This document shows positions 8,226 through 14,922 of a DNA stretch of 31,106 bases, piece after piece (within the stretch, counting starts at the first letter, position 1; each line of letters starts with the position of its first letter). Source of the stretch: Chrysochromulina tobinii (Eukaryota > Haptophyta > Prymnesiales > Chrysochromulinaceae); NCBI GenBank assembly GCA_001275005.1, contig JWZX01002835.1, positions 1-31,106 on the forward strand, in the 5' to 3' direction. A program made the translations under genes and the position numbers. Under the pieces are notes generated by a model, which saw nothing but the letters and a program-made list of their open reading frames with translations, was not told where the DNA came from and ran no database searches.

Positions 8226-9840
8226 ACTCGCACATGAGCCCGGCCATCCAGGCACATCACCACGCTCACCCACGAGCCCAGCCAGCCTGACAGGCAGCAG
8301 CCCCGCCAACGGCCCCGCCAGCGTCATTGCCAACGGCCCCGCCAGCGTCGTTGCCCACGGCCCCGCCTACGGCACCGCCTACGGCACCGCCTACGGCACC
8401 ATCAACGGAGGAAGGGCGGTGCCCGACGGCCCACGTTGCCTTTGGTTCCGTCGAGAGCACATCCCCGCTCTCGTTGCGGGTGCGGACACGTTCCAATTCC
8501 TCGGCTCGGGCATGACGGTGAGTGCATGCTGATTGCATGCTGATTGCATGCTGAGTGCATGCTGATTGACGTTCCAATTCCTCGGCTCGGGCATGACGGT
8601 GAGTGCATGCTGATTGCACGTTGATTGCATGCTGAGTGCATGCTGATTGACGTTCCAATTCCTCGGCTCGGGCATGACGGTGAGTGCATGCTGATTGCAC
8701 GTGCTGAGTGCACGTGCTGAGTGCATGCTGAGTGCATGCTGAGTGCACATGCTGAGTGCACGTGCTGAGTGCATGCTGATTGCCCCGCCTCATCAGGTGC
8801 GCTTCTTCGCCCTCTTCTTTTGGCAAGAGCTCGGCATGTCACCCGTCGCCACGAATGCAGTGTATGCATGCGGGCCGGTCGGGATTGCCGCGCTCGCCTT
8901 TGTGATGCAGCGTGTGTCGCGCACGGCTGGCCGGCCGCTGACCACGATCGTGTGTCGCACGTCGTCCGTGCTATGCCTCGCGATGATCGCCGCCCTGACG
9001 CACTGGATGGAAGGCAGGGGAGGCTCGGGCGCAGCAGGGAGCGCGTTCATGATCGCGCAATGGTCGATCCCTCCGCTGTACATTATTCGCACGTGGCTGA
9101 TGAACTGCACGAGCGGGCTGACGAAATCGATCCTCAACGACTACGTGAGCAGACGAAACCGCGCTAAGTGGAATGCGCTCGAGAGCGTTAATCTCTTCTC
9201 ATGGAGGTGAAGACACGCTGACGGCCGCTGAAGGCTACCGATTGCCACTAATTGCCACTGATTGCCACTGATCGCCGCTGATGGCTACCGATTGCCACTG
9301 AGTGCCACCCTGTTGCCTCTCTTATGGTCACATGAATAGCCCCTCCTGAGTTCTCTGATGGAGATTCCGCGCTGCCCATTCCACACCTCCTGGCTCGTCA
9401 TTCACACCTCCGAATGCCCATTCCACAGTGGCTCGTCGATGCTTGGAGGCTACCTGATCGATATGTATGGGTTCGAGACGACCTTTCTGATCACTGCAGC
9501 GCTGCAGGTGGTCTCGATCGCTTGCCTGATCCCGCTGCTTTGCCTCGTCAGCAATGAGACGCGTACCCCGAGGCCCGAAGCTGCTGCTACTGCTGCTACT
9601 GATGACCTTAAGGGGGGCGTCGTGGTGAGCGTCATGGGGCATGCCGGCGTGCGCTCTTCGTCGCTGCTACCCACCACAGTGGTGCCGCTGCTCGCGCCGC
9701 CCCTACCAGTCGAGGCGTTCGGGGTCGGGGCTGGCCCATCGAGCAATAGCGACACTGATGGCTCCGCCCCCCCCAGTGCCGCGACACTGATGGCTCCGCC
9801 CCCCCCGGTGCCGGCCCGGTGCCAGCCAACCCGGAGGTGA
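6749..9840 (+). CDS. Major facilitator superfamily transporter, 4 exons
   Basis: Polytopic membrane transporter of about 800 residues; substrate unknown. Exons 6749-7607, 7786-8517, 8797-9206 and 9429-9840. TM1 is around VKLVLIYVTCLSMY; the MFS motif A is GAISDCFGRQGMLR after TM2; further hydrophobic spans include LFYTLLGSSALWGIFMGL, LVMLVGLIGSVPPALILF and GGYLIDMYGFETTFLITAA. The central loop is expanded by about 190 residues with Pro, poly-Ala and Asn/Gly/Pro/Ala repeats. Exon 1 changes frame between about 7100 and 7160: upstream reads to HQEHVVNA, downstream reads VGSGGGGAGVEANRYGF with a poly-Ser tract. No GT-AG pair of the right length explains this, so it is an indel or missed intron. 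MFS proteins of this type continue through SGMT|VRFFALFFW and FSW|SGSSMLGGYLID, which confirms introns 2 and 3. The Pro-rich C-terminus ends in GGAGGTGA repeats, so the final stop is slightly uncertain. Confidence 0.85.
7205..7231 (+). repeat. (CAG)9 microsatellite
   Basis: Nine perfect CAG triplets inside transporter exon 1, read as AGC (Ser) in the coding frame; part of a Gly/Ser linker. Confidence 0.9.
7608..7785 (+). other. Transporter intron 1, (TGATCGCCTC)n
   Basis: Joins SIVIFSQ to EDEWTLSQ in phase 0 (ACAG|GTGATC ... CTCGCAG|GAGGAT). About eleven copies of a 10-bp unit, CTGATCGCCT, fill it on the plus strand, the sense strand of this gene. Confidence 0.9.
7896..7949 (+). repeat. 27-bp direct duplication in transporter loop
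   Basis: Two adjacent near-identical 27-bp units (beginning CGCATCCGAATCCATCC) encode the duplicated loop peptides DASESILIR and NASESIQIR. Confidence 0.85.
8188..8223 (+). repeat. (GCC)12 microsatellite
   Basis: Twelve perfect GCC triplets encoding poly-alanine in the expanded central loop of the transporter. Confidence 0.9.
8518..8796 (+). other. Transporter intron 2 with triplicated donor, 81-bp period
   Basis: Joins LGSGMT to VRFFALFFW. The exon end plus donor (GGCATGACG|GTGAGTGCATG) occurs three times with donors at 8518, 8599 and 8680, exactly 81 bp apart. The remainder is sense CTGAGTGCATG/CTGATTGCATG units, acceptor CCTCATCAG. Using a later donor would insert 27-codon units that contain an in-frame TGA. 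Confidence 0.9.
9207..9428 (+). other. Transporter intron 3
   Basis: Joins NLFSW to SGSSMLGGY in phase 2 (TGGAG|GTGAAG ... TTCCACAG|TGGCTC). The first half holds CTGATTGCCA-type sense units; the second half holds the word CCATTCCACA twice. Confidence 0.85.
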
Positions 9841-10316
9841 GGAGGTGAGGAGGTGAGGAGGTGAGGAGGTGAGCCCGAGGTGGCGCCGCCTGGCGCGAGT
9901 CGTGCCGGTCGGGACACTGGACCCCGACCGCCCGCGATGTGTAACCTATAGATGACAGATGTACTCATGATCGGCGAGCGGGTCCACCACCCGCGCCAGC
10001 ACGCGCCGCCGTGGGCTACGACAATTGTACGGTGAGGGGAATAACTCAATGGGATACTGTATCCCCTCACCCCTGGTATCAGGTATCCCATTGAGTTATT
10101 CAAACGAAAGCTCAATTACTTTCAGAATCGAACATACTCGAAACCTCACACGAGACTGACTAGCGTTCGAGCGGAATCACGTTCTCGGCCCCGCCTCGAG
10201 ATCCTTACGACACGACCCGACCAACTATTGTGTACAGAGGCCTTAGACCATGGCATCTCTTGCCGAATTGTGCGAATCAATATGGCATGGCTTGAAATGG
10301 CGGATTGTGAAGCAGG
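9841..10316. other. Convergent intergenic region
   Basis: Lies between the transporter 3' end (+) and the coiled-coil gene 3' end (-). It begins with four or five GGAGGTGA units, then carries the inverted repeat listed separately. No gene seen. Base composition falls toward AT from about 10020 to 10260. Confidence 0.5.
10039..10101. repeat. Perfect 18-bp inverted repeat with nested palindrome
   Basis: Left arm 10039-10056 (GAATAACTCAATGGGATA) is exactly complementary to right arm 10084-10101, with a 27-nt loop. The loop start extends a smaller palindrome (GGGATACTGTATCCC). It sits between two convergent genes, so a 3'-end/terminator structure or a tiny MITE-like remnant are both possible. 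Confidence 0.85.
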
Positions 10317-12029
10317 TCACTTCGGGGCCATGTTCGGAGCCGATCCTCCTGTAGGGACCGGCGGTGGCGGTACCTCTGCCGGCGGCTCGACCAAGCGAGC
10401 GGACAACGGACGCGAACCAAGTCGTTGCGCGAAATCCATTACGGAAGACTGCTCTCCCCACGCCTGCTGCCTCCAACTGATCTCCTTCTTGAAGGCGCAT
10501 TGTGAATCGCTCCAATACTTGATTTTCTCCTCATCGGTCGCATAGTGCCACTCCATGACCGCGATCCGCTTTTCATCCTGGAGCTTCCGGTGGTTTTTGG
10601 CCTTCATCTGACGCATCTCCTCCTGATGCTGGGCCTTGGCCACCTGCGCTTGGTGCTCAGTCTGCTTCGCATGCCTCAGATCAGCCTCTGCTTGCCTCTC
10701 CGCCTCGATTCGGCGCTCGTTGTCCTCCTCGATCTTCTTGCGGGTCTCGATGGCGACGCGACGATTGCGTTCCCTCTCGGCCTGCTCCAGCTCCTCCTTG
10801 ACGCGTTTCTCCTTGGCCTGATTCTGTTGGAAGACGTTGGCAATCTCGCGCTGCGCCTTGACAATCTCGCGCTCGCGCTGTTTTGCCTGTCTCACTCTGG
10901 CTTTCTCTCTGGCAGCGTCGCGCTCGGCAATCAGCGCCTTGAGCTCCGCCATCTCCCGCGCTTCCTCCTCCTCGAGTGCGCGCATCTTCTTCATGCCCTC
11001 GATGAAGGGGTCCGCGATCTTGACAAGCTTGCCCGACTCGTCCTCCTTATAATGCATCGCCATGACCTCCTTGAGAGCTTTCTCGCGCGCCTTCTCGCGC
11101 TCGATAGCCTTGTCTCGTTCGAGAGCACGTTCCTGTTCGATCTTCTGCCGAAACGCGGCCTCCATCTCGGCCTTTGTCTGGCGCTCTTGCCGTTTCCTCT
11201 CCGTCTCTTCCATGAGGCGATGCGCCTCGGATTCCTTGAATCTCGCCTTCACCTCCGCCGCCTCGCGCGCCTTGGCCTCCGCTTCCTGGCGCGCCTTCCA
11301 CGCCCAAGCATCCCGCTTGGCCTTGCGCGACGCTGCCATCGCCTCTATGGCCTTCCGTTTGGCCTCCATCTCCTGCGCAGCCCGATCAGCCCGCTCTTCC
11401 TCCATCCATTTGAGCATCTCGAGATGCTGCTGGCGAGCCCTCCGCTCCTGCTCCGCCTTATTCGCCATGTGAACCTCGTGATCGCGCTGCGCCTCTGCCT
11501 GCTTCCTCAACTTCTCTGCGTACGCGGTTGCCTCCTCGGCGGCCTTCATGAGCGCTACCTCCTGCAGGCGCTGGCGCGCCGTGGCCTCGCGCTCACGAGT
11601 GGCCTCGAGCTCAGCGCGCCGCCGCTCTGTCGCCTCGCGCTCAGCCTGGCGTGTCATCTCCATCCGTGTCATCCTTGCGGTGAGCTTCTCCTGGCGTTGC
11701 GTCTCCGCATACTTGGTTTGAGCTGCGAGAAAGCGCTCCTGCTGCTCCCTGGCCGAGTGCGCCGACTGGCGCGCCGAGACGACCCGCATGGTTCCACTCG
11801 GAAACTGTCGGCGCCGGTCGATCTCGTGCTGCCAGACCTCATCTTTCCGTTCCGGGCTGAGGTGAGGGGCCGACTCTTCTTGTTGCTGATACGGCTTCGG
11901 GTCAGAGGGTTGGTGCGGACCGCGAAGCGAGACGTTGATCGGGCTTGCACTTCGTAGAATCAGCCTCGGAACCTTTTTCTTGGGCGACTTCTTCTTCTTG
12001 GGCGACTTCTTCTTGGGCGACTTGGCCAT
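10317..12029 (-). CDS. Lys/Glu-rich coiled-coil protein, intronless
   Basis: A single open frame of 570 residues starting at ATG 12027-12029. Residues 1-20 contain three SPKKK blocks (AKSPKKKSPKKKKSPKKK), the (S/T)PKK type seen in histone H1 tails and microtubule- or DNA-binding tails. Residues about 75-500 are almost uninterrupted charged heptad-like helix (REQQERFLAA, ERRRAELEATRERE, EKAREKALKEVMAMH), as in cytoskeletal or axonemal coiled-coil proteins. The C-terminus is Pro-rich (VEPPAEVPPPPVPTGG). No catalytic motif. I do not recognise the family; a flagellar or cytoskeletal role is only inference from composition. It has no introns and none of the CTGAT repeats that fill the neighbouring genes. 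A long opposite-strand frame (10545-11957) is its shadow. Confidence 0.8.
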   Translation of the reverse strand: MAKSPKKKSPKKKKSPKKKVPRLILRSASPINVSLRGPHQPSDPKPYQQQEESAPHLSPERKDEVWQHEIDRRRQFPSGTMRVVSARQSAHSAREQQERFLAAQTKYAETQRQEKLTARMTRMEMTRQAEREATERRRAELEATREREATARQRLQEVALMKAAEEATAYAEKLRKQAEAQRDHEVHMANKAEQERRARQQHLEMLKWMEEERADRAAQEMEAKRKAIEAMAASRKAKRDAWAWKARQEAEAKAREAAEVKARFKESEAHRLMEETERKRQERQTKAEMEAAFRQKIEQERALERDKAIEREKAREKALKEVMAMHYKEDESGKLVKIADPFIEGMKKMRALEEEEAREMAELKALIAERDAAREKARVRQAKQREREIVKAQREIANVFQQNQAKEKRVKEELEQAERERNRRVAIETRKKIEEDNERRIEAERQAEADLRHAKQTEHQAQVAKAQHQEEMRQMKAKNHRKLQDEKRIAVMEWHYATDEEKIKYWSDSQCAFKKEISWRQQAWGEQSSVMDFAQRLGSRPLSARLVEPPAEVPPPPVPTGGSAPNMAPK

Positions 12030-12274
12030 GGCTCCCGACCCTGCGCAATGGGGAAGCTCAAAGTTCTAAGTTGACTTTTTGGCAGACGGTTTCAATCGCG
12101 GGAACAGTTCTGGACGCGCTATATTCAGGCTCGGCTAAAAAAAGACCGCTGCGCAGGCATACGTCGACATCAAAACATCAATCAAGAACAACCCCTGAAT
12201 GAGTGCCCCCCGCCCTCAACTAACTCCCCTACCGGCACAAATAACACCGATCACCGTAACCGCTCTGCATCTGG

Positions 12275-12315
12275 GTATACGCTGCCATCTGGCGTGTTTT
12301 ACTTACTAACTTACT
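12275..12315 (-). promoter_or_regulatory. Downstream element shared with the calpain gene
   Basis: Starts about 12 nt beyond the GH5 stop codon on the minus strand and reads TTAGTAAGTAA, AACACGCCA, then GGCAGCGTATAC. It matches 1019-1058 downstream of the calpain, also in sense orientation. Candidate 3' UTR or 3'-end processing element; a dispersed repeat is the alternative. Confidence 0.35.
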
Positions 12316-12326
12316 CACCCCCACGC

Positions 12327-14276
12327 TCAAGCCTCATCCTTCTTGCTATCGATACTGACGATGACGCGCACGTCAACCGGGTAGGTTTCGTTACGATAGA
12401 TCGAGACCAGGCTACCGGTGCCATTGTACTCGATGCGCATGCTTCCAATGTCGGCCTTCGCCGTCACCGTCGCCCCACCCGGGTACCGTTCAGGCCACAC
12501 GAAGATCTCTGTCGCAGCTCGCTCGTCCAGCGACGTATTGGCCGGCACCACGTACTCGAGACGGAAGGCACTGCTACTCACCTGATGAGGGACGCAATCA
12601 GCATGCAATCAGCCATGGGCACGAGCGTACTCGATACGGACGGTCCTTGGCTCACGTTGAAGTGCATGGAGAGGGCCTCGCCAGCAATAGCCATGGCGTA
12701 CGTGCGCGCGTAGCCCCTCTGGAGATCCTCTGGAGGTTGGAGAGGCGATCGCTCCACATTTGGCCATTTGGCCCCATATCCGGTCTTGTCGGCGCCCCAG
12801 GCAGCCATCTGGCTCACCTGATGAGGGAGCCGATCAGCATGCAATCAGGATGCAATCAGCCATGGAGCCATACCCTCCGGTCGTGTCACCCATCCGATGC
12901 AGCCACCCGACTCACATTGCCGTCGGCGCCGCGGAAAAAGTTCTTCCATTCCCACGTGGCCCACGACTGAAGTGCCGCGTCCGCCGCGTCCCCCACAGCA
13001 CTATCGACCACCCTCCCAGGCGCACTGTCGCTCTCCGTCATGAACGCGGCCGTCCGAAGCCGCTGCGCCGCACGCTTGTACGCGCTGAATTGGAATGGCG
13101 CCGAAATCTGCGGCGGTGCGTAGTAATGGTACGCGACGACCGACCGGTTCGCATATGCGCCGCCGCCGGGCGGTGCAGTGAAGCCCACACCGAGATCGTC
13201 CCAGGTTGTCCCGCCGAAGAAGAGGAGCACCTGCCATCAGTCGCAATCAGCATGCAATCACGACGAAGAAGAGGAGCACCTGCCATCAGTGGCACCTGCT
13301 CGTCGACGGTGCGGATGGCAGAGGCACTCAGTCGCAATCAGGAGCAATCAGGGGCGCGCCTGCTCGCCGACGGCACGGATGGCAGTACTGATACGCTCGA
13401 AGAACGGTTGCAGGTTGTGCGCGTCCGCATTCTTCGGGCTTGGGTACGGGACCATGATCAGTGGCTCCTCGTACAAATCGCCTGCGAACGACTCCTTCAT
13501 CAGTGGCTAATCGGCGACCAATCAGCGACCAATCAGCGGCCAATCAGCGCGCCTGCGAACGGCTCGTTCAGCAGCTCGATGCCTAAGACCTCGGGACGGC
13601 GGACGAAGCGGGACGCGAGCTTGGCCTGCGCCATCGCGAAGGCGTCTGCCACACCCTGCCAGTTGGAGTAGATCGCCTGGTACGCCTGCGCCGTCTCGCG
13701 CGTCGTCTCGCCCCAGCCCGGCCCGTGGCTCGTGAGGCACGCGGACCGTGTAGGGAGCGTAGGTGCGCCGCCCATCTTCTCCTCCACGTAGAAGAGCGAG
13801 CTGTCGTTGAAGGCGGGCGCGAAGGGGAATGGGTAGCGCAGCTGTGGCTGCTCGGCACGCCGAATGGCCCAGCTGGGCGCGCCCTCGCCGCAAAAGTGCT
13901 CCGAGATCCCGTCTTGGTGCCAATCGAGGAGCGTGTACACCCCGTGCGCGGCGGCGAGCGTCACAATCGTGTCGAGCTGGTCGAGGTACGTCTCGTTATA
14001 GTGACCACGAGTGGGCTCGACGCCCGACCATAGCACGCCGAGTCGAACCACATTCAACCCGAGCCTTTGCATCCATTCAAAGTCCTCCTTGGCCATGCTG
14101 ATGTCGGCACTGAACGTGTACGGGTCTGGGTGCCACGGCGGCCCCTTGACGACAGCGTTCGTGCCGTGGAAGATGCGCTCGCGCCCGGCGGAATCGATGA
14201 AGACACGGTCGCCGCCTTGGCGCTGCAGCAGCGTGATGGGTAAGAGCCCTTGGACAGCTTGGAAGATCAACCACAT
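12327..14276 (-). CDS. Endoglycoceramidase-like GH5 glycoside hydrolase, 5 exons
   Basis: Predicted secreted or endomembrane hydrolase cleaving the bond between oligosaccharide and ceramide in glycosphingolipids, or a related glycolipid. Exons 13553-14276, 13360-13481, 12916-13230, 12656-12817, 12327-12581 give 525 residues in consistent phase. The N-terminus (MWLIFQAVQGLLPITLLQ) is a plausible signal sequence. Family features: FHGTNAVVKGPPWHPD, GLNVVRLGVLWSGVEPTRG, YTLLDWHQD, CGEGAPSWA, LLNEPFAG with the acid/base Glu near residue 238, DLYEEP...NLQPFFERI, AYHYYAPP, and AFMTESD with the candidate nucleophile Glu near residue 348. A beta-sandwich-like C-terminal part follows (LEYVVPANTS to the end). 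Both catalytic Glu are present, so activity is expected; the exact substrate is inference. Its 5' end faces the channel gene's 3' end. Confidence 0.88.
12582..12655 (-). other. GH5 intron 4, donor copies next exon
   Basis: Joins SMHFN to VSSSAFRLEYV. The 74-nt intron begins with GTGAGCCAAGG...TCCGTATCGAGTACG; the downstream exon begins GTGAGTAGCAG...TCCGTCTCGAGTACG. The copy extends about 38 nt, then CTGATTGCATG units and acceptor CCTCATCAG. Confidence 0.88.
12818..12915 (-). other. GH5 intron 3, donor copies next exon
   Basis: Joins RGADGN to VSQMAAWGADK. The intron start (GTGAGTCGGGTGGCTGC, then GACACGACCGGAGGGTATGG) is a diverged copy of the exon start (GTGAGCCAGATGGCTGC, then GACAAGACCGGATATGG) over about 55 nt. 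CTGATTGCATG units and acceptor CCTCATCAG complete the 98 nt. Confidence 0.88.
13231..13359 (-). other. GH5 intron 2, GC-AG, contains copies of both exon edges
   Basis: Joins IRAVGEQ to VLLFFGG. Donor GAGCAG|GCGCGC, acceptor ATGGCAG|GTGCTC. Inside the intron are a copy of the upstream exon end (CCATCCGCACCGTCGACGAG) and a copy of the downstream exon start (GTGCTCCTCTTCTTCG), giving alternative internal sites. Confidence 0.75.
13482..13552 (-). other. GH5 intron 1, GC-AG
   Basis: Splits the codon after NEPFA (71 nt, phase 1). Upstream exon end GAGCCGTTCGCAG|GCG and intron end GAGTCGTTCGCAG|GCG are near-identical, so the donor is GC. The body is CTGATTGGTCG units. Confidence 0.8.
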
Positions 14277-14922
14277 GTGTGCAAAGTTACGCCACGACCT
14301 GCTGTGATTCTCTCTCGATGTGTTGTGAACAGCGACTCCAAAGTCGTGTAAAATGTTCGACCGGCTAGCGGTTACATGTACAATTGTACGCGTGACGGAA
14401 CCAAATTACCTACAACATGATTGTGTTTGATCATTGAATGGTGTGTAGACACACGTGCAACCCTACCGCTCCCCCCCCTCACAGCCGGCCGGTGCCTGGT
14501 GCCCAGTTTCGGGTCCTGATGTTGGGGTCCATTGAGGGGCCCTCTCGTCCAAGCTCCCACAGAGCACACAGGCCCCACGCTCGCTCCCCCCACCCCGCCG
14601 CCCGGCGCCCGTCGATTATCTGTGTTGCGTGTTCAGCGAGCACAGACGTCAGACCTATCCCTCTCCGATCCCTCTCGCATCTCGACCCCGCCCCCCCGTC
14701 TCGATTGTTCGGCTGTCGCGGTTCGGCCACGGGGATGGTGTTTTCACCTCTCCCTAGTGCACCCCGCCGTCGGCCTCGTGTAGAATATTGCCATGGTATG
14801 TACGTGGAAGCGAATATGGCTTCGTTGTATGTTAGATTGTATGGGTTTGGTTTCGAATTGTATGCGTTTGGGTTTGGTTCGAATGGTATTGTTCCGTTGC
14901 GCTTGTTGGTGATGGTTGTGAT
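14277..14922. other. Intergenic region, GH5 5' side and channel 3' side
   Basis: No gene recognised. About 14280-14460 is the likely GH5 promoter region. From 14790 to 14922 the plus strand is T/G-rich with an imperfectly repeated phrase (GGGTTTGGTTTCGAATTGTATG and GGGTTTGGTTCGAATGG), lying directly downstream of the channel stop codon, where 3' processing signals are expected. Confidence 0.45.

Noticed and set aside
10031-10105. Bacterial-type intrinsic terminator
   Set aside because: A hairpin exists but there is no U-tract, and the locus is a spliced eukaryotic nuclear region.
10545-11957. 470-codon plus-strand open frame rich in Leu
   Set aside because: It is the antisense of the Glu/Lys/Arg/Ala-rich coiled-coil gene; Leu/Ala-rich antisense frames are expected from GAG/AAG/CGC-rich coding sequence.
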